Positions 33,231 through 41,363 of a stretch of DNA of 42,570 bases are shown piece by piece (within the stretch, counting starts at the first letter, position 1; every line of letters begins with the position of its first letter). The stretch spans positions 1 to 42,570 of the forward strand of contig JAKSTB010000004.1 of the NCBI GenBank assembly GCA_024402815.1, written 5' to 3'. The notes below the pieces were generated by a model. The model did no database searches. It was not told where the DNA came from and saw only the letters and a program-made list of their open reading frames with translations. A program made the translations under genes and the position numbers. This DNA is from Alphaproteobacteria bacterium. GTDB lineage: Bacteria; Pseudomonadota; Alphaproteobacteria; Rs-D84.

Positions 33231-35832
33231 GTGTAATTCTTATTGTTCCGTCTTCTGTTTGTGCATCTGGAATTTGTGATAATACATTCCATAACTGGTT
33301 ATACCACACCATTTCGTTTGCCTTGGAATTTTCACGACCGTAAATATATAATTGATCGCGGGTGCGGGTCATGGCAACATATAATAAACGATAATATTCT
33401 GCCAATTCATCTTTCTTGGTTTTATCAATGATTGGTTGTAATATATCAGATACAGGGTCACTTGATGAATTTGTATTCCATAACCACACATCATAGTTTG
33501 GATTGTTATGCAAATAGTTTACATCCAAAATTTTATTTGTTTTCGGGAACGAAGTTGTGTCTATCAAGAAAACAATTTTGGATGCCAAACCTTTACTGCC
33601 ATGAATTGTCATAATGCGTAAGCCCTGGGATGTGTCCATATCGCGTTTAATTTGTGTGTCACCAGTTACAAACCATTTAATAAAATGATATAAAGTTCCA
33701 GGTTGTGTTCTTTCGTATGCCAAACACATTGTTAAAAATTCTTCCAATGGATCGATTATATGATTGCCAAATGCAGAAATTAATTTTTTACGGTTATCAT
33801 CTTTGTTCAAAATGTATGTAAAGAATGAATATGGTGATAAAGTTTTTGATTGATTTAATATGTCTTGTAATTTTTCTTTTTTTTTCTGAAATGTATCATG
33901 TAAAATATCAAAAATAGATAGGTTTTTATCTGCTTTCTTAATTTTACATAAATTAAAAATATCGACTTCTTTCAAACGGAACAAAGGGCTTTTTAACACA
34001 CAACATAAACTGTAGTCGTTTTTTGTGTCTATGCAGAATCTTACCAAATGTAACAGGTCTTTTATCACTGGAAATTTTGGTAAAGTTATTCTGTCGCTGC
34101 CTGCTGTGCCTATTCCTTTTTTCTTCAAAGCGAAAGATAACGGTGTCGAAAAACCTTCTCTTTGTCGAACCAGCACCATTATGTCTTTGGGTGAACAATT
34201 TTCTGTTTTTATCACAGATTCAATTTTATCTGCAATCAATTGTGCGTATTCTTTGTTCTTTTTTGTACCGGTTGATTCCGTTTCAAAAATATTGTGCATT
34301 TCGACCAGGCCGTTTGTATCCTGTCTGGTTACTTTGTGGTCGTTATTATGAAAATCTGTTGATTGTGCTATGAATGGATCTTTGAAAAAATAATCTACGG
34401 TTTCAAGAATTGGTTTAAGTGATCTGAAACTTTGGTCTAGTGTAACCTCTTGAAATTCGCGGTAATTTTGCTTTATATGTTCGGCGATTGCTTCTCTGCT
34501 GGTTGCAAAAGCGACCGGGTCTGCGTTTTGAAAACCGAATATAGATTGTTTTGTATCGCCGACAACAAATATGAAGTTATTGTCGTCCATTGCCAAATCT
34601 TGCATCAAAGCACATAATATTTTCCATTGTTGCGGGCTGGTATCTTGTGCTTCGTCAACCAATATGTGTGATAAAGCTGTGTCCATTTGTGATAATACCC
34701 AACCCATAGTTGCGGGTTTTGAAAATAATTTATGCGTGTATATAACCAAGTCGTCAAAATCTAACAAGTTTTGTTCGTATTTTGTTTTTTGGTATATATT
34801 CGCAAAAGCCATAGATAAATCAAACAAAGCCAATGTATTATCAAAGGTTTGTTGATTCATTAAATACTGTGTAAGGGTCGAAATTCTGTTTGCTTCTTCG
34901 ATTAAGAAATCGCGCTTTGAAATACAGTCACGGACGATGTTATTTGCGGTTAAATATACATTTTTGTATTTTTCAAAATCTGCACTATTTTCAATATATT
35001 GTTGTGTAATTTTAACAATATCAGTTAAGAAACCTGGTGCGTTTTTCTTTTTCGATAATTCGTCCGCCTGTTGAATGATTTTATTCAATTTTTCGATGTC
35101 AAAAGACATATCTATGGGGGTGTCCACACACAAAATCTTTTTAGTTGTTGCAATAAAATATTCGCGATATTTTTCTGGGTCATCAACAGCCAAAAAAGAT
35201 GCATAATGTTTATTTAAAGACGATTGTAAATCAAACAAGAACCCTTCTGATTTCAAATCTAATATTCGGTCAAACGCATTAACAATTCTGGTTGATTGCT
35301 CGGAATCATCAAATGAAGAACTTATCATTTTTTCAAAAGTGTTCTGTAATAATGTGTTTTGAGCTGAATCTGAAATCAGTGTCCAAGATGGACTCAGGCC
35401 CGCTTCCAATGGGAAACGACGCAAAATCTCTTCGCAAAAACTGTGAATTGTTTTTATCTTTAAAATCTGTGGATTATCAATGTAAAAATAAAATATTTTT
35501 CGCGCATATGCCAAATCTTCCGCAGTGGCAGGTTTATTTACAGAAACATCAGATAATAAATCTGTTAATTGTTCGTCATCTGCCATCGACCATTTGCGTA
35601 ATTCATCCAATATTTGATTGCGCATTTCGCCCGCCCCCGTTTTTGTGTATGTTAAACACAAAATGCCCGGCATATTTTCATCTAATTTATGTTGATTTCT
35701 GAATAAAATACATAACAAACGCTGGGTTAAAACAGTTGTTTTTCCAGTGCCTGCATTGGCTTGAACCCAGATATTTTTGGTTGGGTCTGCTGCTGTTAAT
35801 TGATCTGGTGAAAATTTTTTATCTTTTGACAT
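33211..35832 (-). CDS. addA: AddA-type UvrD/RecB-like DNA helicase
   Basis: 873-residue superfamily 1A helicase of the double-strand break resection enzyme AddAB. Landmarks: Walker A in WVQANAGTGKTTVLTQRLL (25-33), LCLTYTKTGAGEMRNQIL, KTIHSFCEEILRRFPLEAG, Walker B HILVDEAQDTSPQQW, FVVGDTKQSIFGFQNADP, LDQSFRSLKPIL, and near the C-terminus RIMTIHGSKGLASKIVFLID and YRLLYVAMTRTRDQLYIYG. All helicase motifs are present. It ends before the nuclease domain, which is in a second overlapping ORF. The partner AddB, usually directly upstream in Alphaproteobacteria, is not in this position. Confidence 0.92.
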   Translation of the reverse strand: MSKDKKFSPDQLTAADPTKNIWVQANAGTGKTTVLTQRLLCILFRNQHKLDENMPGILCLTYTKTGAGEMRNQILDELRKWSMADDEQLTDLLSDVSVNKPATAEDLAYARKIFYFYIDNPQILKIKTIHSFCEEILRRFPLEAGLSPSWTLISDSAQNTLLQNTFEKMISSSFDDSEQSTRIVNAFDRILDLKSEGFLFDLQSSLNKHYASFLAVDDPEKYREYFIATTKKILCVDTPIDMSFDIEKLNKIIQQADELSKKKNAPGFLTDIVKITQQYIENSADFEKYKNVYLTANNIVRDCISKRDFLIEEANRISTLTQYLMNQQTFDNTLALFDLSMAFANIYQKTKYEQNLLDFDDLVIYTHKLFSKPATMGWVLSQMDTALSHILVDEAQDTSPQQWKILCALMQDLAMDDNNFIFVVGDTKQSIFGFQNADPVAFATSREAIAEHIKQNYREFQEVTLDQSFRSLKPILETVDYFFKDPFIAQSTDFHNNDHKVTRQDTNGLVEMHNIFETESTGTKKNKEYAQLIADKIESVIKTENCSPKDIMVLVRQREGFSTPLSFALKKKGIGTAGSDRITLPKFPVIKDLLHLVRFCIDTKNDYSLCCVLKSPLFRLKEVDIFNLCKIKKADKNLSIFDILHDTFQKKKEKLQDILNQSKTLSPYSFFTYILNKDDNRKKLISAFGNHIIDPLEEFLTMCLAYERTQPGTLYHFIKWFVTGDTQIKRDMDTSQGLRIMTIHGSKGLASKIVFLIDTTSFPKTNKILDVNYLHNNPNYDVWLWNTNSSSDPVSDILQPIIDKTKKDELAEYYRLLYVAMTRTRDQLYIYGRENSKANEMVWYNQLWNVLSQIPDAQTEDGTIRITHDTKFN

Positions 35833-35921
35833 TTATACCCTTGCTTTATCGTAAATATTTTAGTATAAATTTCTCTGAACTGCAAGGGGCTTGTTTGTAT
35901 CAAAATACAGGGGAAGGAATT

Positions 35922-37841
35922 ATGAATCAAACTGTTTTAATTTTATTATCAAGTGTTACATTTTTATTTTTCGTTTCTTTGGGAATTATATTTTTTATTT
36001 CCCGCAAATCTCAAAGGGTTATGCAATCTTTATTAGATTTTATTACGAATCCAGAAACGGCAAAAATTCAAGATGCCACCCGTGTTTTACAGTTTTTATT
36101 GAAAGATGAAATTACTAAAATTGATGATAATTTCAAATCTATGGCAGATACATTGCAAAAACAAATTGCATACATAGAGCAAATTAAACAGGAATTAACC
36201 GAACATAACGATAAATTGGTTGAAACAGCCGATGATGCAACCAAAAAGATTGTTAATATGTCCCAACGCCTTGATAATACAGTTGATGGTTTGCAAACGA
36301 TAGTTTCTTCTAATGGTTGGAAAGATGTTCAACAAATAACAGATGTATTTTCTGGGAATGTGGATACCCTGTTAAATAAAATCACAAGTGTTTCAGATAA
36401 TGTTTCTGAAAAATCTGAAAAGATTCAAGAACAAATCAATCAATGTGTTGAATCTGAAAAGCAGATTTCCGAACAATTACAATCTTCATTTAATAATGGG
36501 GCGGAAAATATGAATAAATTGACTGAATCTGCCCAAGAATTACAGCAACATTTAACAGATTTAACAACAAATGTAACTGACGGGTTTAATAATGTTAAAA
36601 CATCTGCGGGCGAATATGATGAAACTATGAAGCAAAATGATAAATTATTAAATGATTATTTAACCAAGATATCCAGTTTCACAAAACAGGCAAACAAAGA
36701 ATTAACAAACCAAGTCAACAAATTAACCGAAACATCTAATCTGGTTGCGGGGGCAATTCGCTTATCTGAATCTTCTGTGGATAAAAGACAGCGTGCATTG
36801 GAAAAAACAAAAGAATCTTTGGATGAATCTATTATGAAAGTTCAAAGTTATGTTGCCAGTGTTGGCGAAGAAATGAATAATTTGAAAAAATTATATGATG
36901 ATGAAGTTGGCGATTTTTCAAAAGATGTGGTCAAAGAATTGCGTGAAATATCGACAATCGCAAATACTACATTGGATAAAACTAAAACCACTGCAACAGA
37001 ATTGTCCAGTACTGTGAAAGATATGGGCGATGGTGTTCAAAACGCATTGGGTCAAATGAACCAGGTTCATACACAATTGTCTGGTCAATCACAAGATTTA
37101 ATAAGAATGTTTGCAGACACTATGCAACAATTACAACCTTTGTCTGAATTGATAGAAAAGTATTACAAGGCCCTGCCTGATTTATCAACTGGATCAAAGG
37201 AAATGAGTGATAATGTAGAAAAAATTGTGGAAACATTGGTTGAAAAAATCACAATGATGAAAACAACAATATCTGAATCTGTGGGGTCTATTAATGATTC
37301 TTCGTCTAAATTGGGAACATTGGCGGGACAATCCAGACAGGAAATGATAGATTTGATGGCCGATTATACCAAAGCAGTTGAAGCGATGCAGAGTTTGAAT
37401 AAACAGATGATGATTGCGCGTGCGTCTGCACCTATGGAAGCAATCAAAGTTGCACCGGCCCCAAATTATAAACCTGTCAGCACGAAAGATTTCTTGACCA
37501 GCGTTGACAAGATGTTTGAAAAATTATACGAATTGTCGGTTGATTTAACGCGCTCTATCGGTACAGAAATTCCAGATGTTATATGGAAAAAATATAATGA
37601 CGGGGACAGCAAGATTTTTGCCAAATGGTTGGTCAAAATGTTTGAAGCTACAAACAAAAAGCAAATACATGAATTGTTAAAATCTGATAAAGTATTTGGT
37701 TCTCAGGCGACCCAATTCATGCGCAATTTTGAAAAGATATTAAAAGGCGCAGAACAAACAAATGATGCCGAAAAGTTAAAGGCGACTTTGTTGAAAACAG
37801 ATTTGGGAACAATTTATAATACGCTGCATAAAAACGCATAA
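35922..37841 (+). CDS. Membrane-anchored long coiled-coil protein, function unknown
   Basis: A 639-residue protein. The ATG at 35922 is chosen because GGGGAAGGAA precedes it and the open frame upstream overlaps addA. A transmembrane helix lies at about residues 5-24 (VLILLSSVTFLFFVSLGIIF), followed by basic residues, so the bulk is cytoplasmic. About 60-490 is nearly continuous coiled coil rich in Lys, Glu, Gln, Asn and Thr (KSMADTLQKQIAYIEQIKQE is typical). A Pro/Ala linker leads to a globular C-terminal domain at about 515-639 (DKMFEKLYELSVDLTRSIG, then WKKYNDGDSKIFAKWLVKMF). The layout recalls receptor-like or polar scaffold proteins, but no signalling motif is seen. Confidence 0.82.
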   Translation: MNQTVLILLSSVTFLFFVSLGIIFFISRKSQRVMQSLLDFITNPETAKIQDATRVLQFLLKDEITKIDDNFKSMADTLQKQIAYIEQIKQELTEHNDKLVETADDATKKIVNMSQRLDNTVDGLQTIVSSNGWKDVQQITDVFSGNVDTLLNKITSVSDNVSEKSEKIQEQINQCVESEKQISEQLQSSFNNGAENMNKLTESAQELQQHLTDLTTNVTDGFNNVKTSAGEYDETMKQNDKLLNDYLTKISSFTKQANKELTNQVNKLTETSNLVAGAIRLSESSVDKRQRALEKTKESLDESIMKVQSYVASVGEEMNNLKKLYDDEVGDFSKDVVKELREISTIANTTLDKTKTTATELSSTVKDMGDGVQNALGQMNQVHTQLSGQSQDLIRMFADTMQQLQPLSELIEKYYKALPDLSTGSKEMSDNVEKIVETLVEKITMMKTTISESVGSINDSSSKLGTLAGQSRQEMIDLMADYTKAVEAMQSLNKQMMIARASAPMEAIKVAPAPNYKPVSTKDFLTSVDKMFEKLYELSVDLTRSIGTEIPDVIWKKYNDGDSKIFAKWLVKMFEATNKKQIHELLKSDKVFGSQATQFMRNFEKILKGAEQTNDAEKLKATLLKTDLGTIYNTLHKNA

Positions 37842-37844
37842 AGA

Positions 37845-37870
37845 AAAACGGCACAGAGTGCCGTTTTTTA
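37845..37870 (+). terminator. Rho-independent terminator, probably bidirectional
   Basis: Perfect stem AACGGCAC-AGA-GTGCCGTT at 37847-37865 with flanking A and T runs, between the coiled-coil gene and the convergent tmk. Confidence 0.88.
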
Positions 37871-37883
37871 TTAAACAAAGTTT

Positions 37884-38576
37884 TTATTTAGTATTTATTT
37901 TTGTGGATTTTGATTTGGATATCATGGTATCAATAAATGGTCGCAGTGCCGCGAAAACTTCGTCTGGATTCATACGTGTGCCGTCAGGTTTAATTTCGTT
38001 TACTACGGTCCAATTTTGTTTGTTTGTTGCAACAACTGCCTTGTAAACATCGGCAACATCTGTCAGCAATTTTAAATCATTTTCATGAATATCTGGTTTG
38101 CCATTTTGATATGCTTTTAAACCATCATTACGCATAGAATAAGATATTTCTGCTGGTAAATACAAATAAACGTTATGATCAGGGCGAATAATTCCCATTT
38201 GATTAAATTCCATATCTTCCAGATGTGTAATTTTTTCGTTCCATTGATTTCGTGGTAATTTTGCGATGGAATAAACATTACTGTAAGTATAACGGTCGAA
38301 TACAACCCATTTGCCCATATCAACCCATTGTTTGATTTTGTTTGTGTGGGCTTGACGGTCCAGTGCATAAGGCAACATAGTATATTCTGCGGGTAAATCA
38401 CGTGTAGCCCCAAATTCTCCGTTAAGATAACGTTTTATAAATTGTCCCCAATACGCGTTATATTGTGGAAAATCAAGTGTTTCAGTGGCTATGCCTTTGT
38501 TGTTCAAATAATCGACAATTTTCATTACTTGGGTATGTTTGCCGGCTTTGTCTGCGCCTTCTACTGCTATAATCAT
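37884..38576 (-). CDS. tmk: Thymidylate kinase (dTMP kinase), atypical form
   Basis: P-loop kinase that makes dTDP from dTMP. The start at 38576 is chosen because AAGGGGA lies at the right distance. The 230 residues show a P-loop AVEGADKAGKHTQ (4-16; GxDGAGKTTQ is usual), FPQYNAYWGQFIKRYLNGEF, YALDRQAH, the DR-Y motif VVFDRYTYSNVYSIAKL, a YLYLPAE segment, and the DIHENDLKLL segment of the lid region. The KHTQ P-loop and the YALDR/DIHE layout differ from the usual proteobacterial enzyme and, from memory, resemble thymidylate kinases of Patescibacteria. Other nucleotide kinases are not excluded, but the DR and FP motifs favour dTMP. Confidence 0.83.
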   Translation of the reverse strand: MIIAVEGADKAGKHTQVMKIVDYLNNKGIATETLDFPQYNAYWGQFIKRYLNGEFGATRDLPAEYTMLPYALDRQAHTNKIKQWVDMGKWVVFDRYTYSNVYSIAKLPRNQWNEKITHLEDMEFNQMGIIRPDHNVYLYLPAEISYSMRNDGLKAYQNGKPDIHENDLKLLTDVADVYKAVVATNKQNWTVVNEIKPDGTRMNPDEVFAALRPFIDTMISKSKSTKINTK

Positions 38577-38596
38577 AATAATCCCCTTATGTATCA

Positions 38597-38620
38597 ATAA
38601 AAGCCCGTGTTAAACGGGCC
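38597..38620 (-). terminator. Rho-independent terminator after rpoD
   Basis: On the minus strand, stem GCCCGT-TTAAC-ACGGGC (38619-38603) followed by TTTTATT. It separates rpoD from tmk. Confidence 0.82.
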
Positions 38621-38627
38621 TTTGATT

Positions 38628-40718
38628 TTAATCTTCCAAGAAACTACGTAATTTGCGTGCGCGTGTTGGGTGTTTCAGTTTGTTCAAAGCCTTTTGTTCG
38701 ATTTGACGGATACGTTCACGGGTAACCCCAATATATTCGCCAACCTCTTCCAAAGTGCTGGTTTTGTTTGTGCTCATACCGAAACGTTGACGCAACACAG
38801 TTTCTTCTTTTGGATCTAATTCAGATAAAATCTGGGTAACAATCTTACGCAGATTCTTCTGGGCTGCAGATGTAAACGGATTTTTAGCTGTTTCGTCTGC
38901 AATAATTTCGATTCTGGAACTGTCGTCTTCGGTGCCGACTGGTGCTTCCAAAGATATAGGTTTCAAATTAACCTTCATTGCTTTATGGATTTTATCCACT
39001 GGCAAATAGATAATCTTGGACAATTCTTCTGCGGTTGGTTGACGACCATATTTGTGCATAAATTGACGAGAAGCACGTTGTATTTTGTGTATGTTATCAA
39101 TCATATGCACAGGAATTCTAATCGTACGTGCCTGGTCTGCTATACTGCGGGAAATACCCTGTTGAATCCAGTTTGTAGCATAGGTTGAAAATTTATTACC
39201 CAAACGATAATCGAATTTATCAACCGCTTTCATCAAACCGATATTTCCGTCTTGAACCAAATCAGAGAAATCCAGACCCAAACCACGATTGCTGGATTTT
39301 TTAGCAAATTTGATAACCAGACGTAAATTGGCTTCTATCATTTCGCGCTTTGCACGGGCAGCTTCGCTTTGGCCGCGGCGAACCAATTCTACAACTTTTT
39401 TGTATTCGGATGTTGGTTGACCTGTTTCTTTTGCGATAGCAGCGATATCATCTTGGATTTTTAAAACATCGTCTTGATGTTTCTTGGCGAAGTTTTGCCA
39501 TGCAACACTTTTGTTTTTCGCCAATTTCTTTATCCAATTGCGGTTCAATTCATTGCCAACATATTCGGCCAAGAAATCTTCACGTTTGATTTTGCAAGCC
39601 AAAGCCAGACGCAACATTTTGCCTTCCAATCCCATCAGCAATTGGTCGCATTGAGTCAACTTTTCCATAATTTCTGCGATTCTGTCGTCGTTCAGGCGGA
39701 TTTTGCCGACATATTCGAACAATTCCAAACGTGCTTTGGTATATTTCTTTTCCAATGCGTCATCAGGTTTAGATGAAGTCAACAGATTTTCCAAACGTTT
39801 GGCCTGCAGTTTTTGCATGCCAGAGAATATGCGTTTAATTTTTGTGAACAAATCAGTTATCATTGGCAACAAAGATTCTTCCATTACTGGAATTGGCACA
39901 CCAGAAGAACTGCGTTGAGAATCATCTTTCTTGGTTTCATCATCCAAATCTTCATTTTCTTCTTCGTCATCTTCATCTGTTGCGACTGATTCTTCCAAAT
40001 CATCTAAATCTTCGTCATTTAAATCATCAACTTGGTCTAAGCCCTTGGATTTCAAAGTGTCATTCAACACAGCCAAAGATTTTTGTTCAGATTCACTGGA
40101 ATACATAACTTCCAAATTGATTATATGGCGCAGACGAATATCGCCGTTTTCCAATTGTTGAAACCAATTCAACATGGCTTGAATTGTCATAGGGCTTTCG
40201 CACAAACCATAAACCATCAAACGAGATGCGGCTTCGATACGTTGTGCAATAGCAATTTCGCCGGCAGCGGTCAACAATTGAACTGTTCCAATTTGTTTCA
40301 AATAAGATTGAACAGAATCTTGAACGCCCAATGCCAAATTACCGATATTACTGCGTTCCAATTGTTTTGCATAATGTTCGTAATCTTCGTCATTGACGTC
40401 AACTTGTTCGGCATCAGCATTTAACAAATCGCGGGGTTTATCGCGATTGTAATTTTCGTCATCTTCTTCGTAGTATTTTTCCAGATCGCGTGAAAAACTG
40501 TTGCTGTCAGTTTCTAATACTTCCAAACCCAAATCTTGTTTAAAGAATTCCAGAACTTCATCTTGTTCTTCGTCTGGGACTTCGTCTGCATGGATAGCGG
40601 CATCAAAATCCATTTTGGATAAATACCCTATTTCAGTGGCAGAAATTGCCAATTCTTTCAAACTTTCTGGTAAAGAATCTATCAGTAATCTTGTCGCTTC
40701 GTCTAGTTTTTTTGCCAT
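38628..40718 (-). CDS. rpoD: RNA polymerase sigma factor RpoD
   Basis: Primary sigma factor, 696 aa. It has an acidic region 1.1, region 1.2 (SVQSYLKQIGTVQLLTAAGE), a non-conserved insert with a highly acidic run (about 240-275), region 2.1-2.2 (NLRLVIKFAKKSSNRG, DLVQDGNIGLMKAVDKFDYR), regions 2.3-3.0 (SIADQARTIRIPVHM), region 3 and region 4.2 with the -35-binding HTH (TLEEVGEYIGVTRERIRQIE). Odd: region 2.3 reads GNKFSTYATNWIQQGI, giving Asn508 and Asn516 where E. coli has Tyr425 and Trp433 in promoter melting; Phe510, Tyr513 and Trp517 are kept. There is also a two-residue insertion in RGLGLDFSDL. It follows trcR by 42 bases and is likely co-transcribed. Confidence 0.96.
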   Translation of the reverse strand: MAKKLDEATRLLIDSLPESLKELAISATEIGYLSKMDFDAAIHADEVPDEEQDEVLEFFKQDLGLEVLETDSNSFSRDLEKYYEEDDENYNRDKPRDLLNADAEQVDVNDEDYEHYAKQLERSNIGNLALGVQDSVQSYLKQIGTVQLLTAAGEIAIAQRIEAASRLMVYGLCESPMTIQAMLNWFQQLENGDIRLRHIINLEVMYSSESEQKSLAVLNDTLKSKGLDQVDDLNDEDLDDLEESVATDEDDEEENEDLDDETKKDDSQRSSSGVPIPVMEESLLPMITDLFTKIKRIFSGMQKLQAKRLENLLTSSKPDDALEKKYTKARLELFEYVGKIRLNDDRIAEIMEKLTQCDQLLMGLEGKMLRLALACKIKREDFLAEYVGNELNRNWIKKLAKNKSVAWQNFAKKHQDDVLKIQDDIAAIAKETGQPTSEYKKVVELVRRGQSEAARAKREMIEANLRLVIKFAKKSSNRGLGLDFSDLVQDGNIGLMKAVDKFDYRLGNKFSTYATNWIQQGISRSIADQARTIRIPVHMIDNIHKIQRASRQFMHKYGRQPTAEELSKIIYLPVDKIHKAMKVNLKPISLEAPVGTEDDSSRIEIIADETAKNPFTSAAQKNLRKIVTQILSELDPKEETVLRQRFGMSTNKTSTLEEVGEYIGVTRERIRQIEQKALNKLKHPTRARKLRSFLED

Positions 40719-40760
40719 GAAAAAACCTTTGATTTTATTTGGTGGAACGGTGAATAAAAA

Positions 40761-41288
40761 TTATTTGTGTGTTCTTTGTGCTTTGGCAACTGCATCATGC
40801 AAAGCAGATTCAGAAACCAACCCTAAAACCAATGGACTTTGCACAGAAATCGCAGAATAAGATTTATGTGTTTTGTTGCGGATAGAAGCCACAGTTGGAT
40901 TTGTACTGCGCATCAAACGAGCAACCTGACCATCTGATAATTCTGGATAATTTTTAAGAATCCACAAAATACCACCCAAACGGTTTTGACGGTGAATTTT
41001 TGGCGTATAACCAACACCCTTTTTATTTTGTGCCTTTTGTGCTTTCACAATTTCTTCACGCAAAACCAATCTGGCAGATGGGTCTGCTTCACATCTTTGA
41101 ATATCTTCGCGGGTAATTTGACCGTTGATAATTGGATTCAACCCTTGGATTTTATTAGATTCAGCATCAGCCAAATTTTTAACTTCCAATTCGTGTAATC
41201 CGCAGAATTCGCCGATTTGTTCGAATGTCAAAGCGGTGTTTTCAATCAGCCACAAGGCTGTAGATTTAGGCATGTATGGGTAATTCAT
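40761..41288 (-). CDS. trcR: Cell cycle transcriptional regulator TrcR (DUF1013)
   Basis: 175-residue DNA-binding protein of the alphaproteobacterial DUF1013/TrcR family. It has the family start (YMPKSTALWLIENTALTFEQ, then IGEFCGLHELEVKNLAD), LNPIINGQITREDIQRCE, GYTPKIHRQNRLGGILWILK, a second HTH-like segment LSDGQVARLMRSTNPTVASI, and the closing SPLVLGLVSESALH. It is essentially confined to Alphaproteobacteria, so it is a good lineage marker. Its promoter contains a perfect 9-base inverted repeat between -35 and -10, which may be an autoregulatory operator. It lies directly upstream of rpoD. Confidence 0.9.
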   Translation of the reverse strand: MNYPYMPKSTALWLIENTALTFEQIGEFCGLHELEVKNLADAESNKIQGLNPIINGQITREDIQRCEADPSARLVLREEIVKAQKAQNKKGVGYTPKIHRQNRLGGILWILKNYPELSDGQVARLMRSTNPTVASIRNKTHKSYSAISVQSPLVLGLVSESALHDAVAKAQRTHK

Positions 41289-41315
41289 GAATATTCCTCT
41301 TTTAAGACGTGTTCG

Positions 41316-41345
41316 TAATATAGCACAAAACGTGCTATATTCAAG
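41316..41345 (-). promoter_or_regulatory. trcR promoter with operator-like dyad in the spacer
   Basis: On the minus strand, TTGAAT (41345-41340) and TATATT (41322-41317) are separated by about 17 bases. A perfect inverted repeat ATATAGCAC-N5-GTGCTATAT (41318-41340) fills the space between and overlaps both boxes. A protein bound here would block polymerase. Confidence 0.6.
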
Positions 41346-41363
41346 CGCTTTTTTATAAAAAAT

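Noticed and set aside
33205-33235. Programmed -1 frameshift joining the two AddA ORFs
   Set aside because: The nuclease is in the +1 frame relative to the helicase, and no X-XXY-YYZ slippery heptamer occurs in the helicase frame; the nuclease also has its own ATG.
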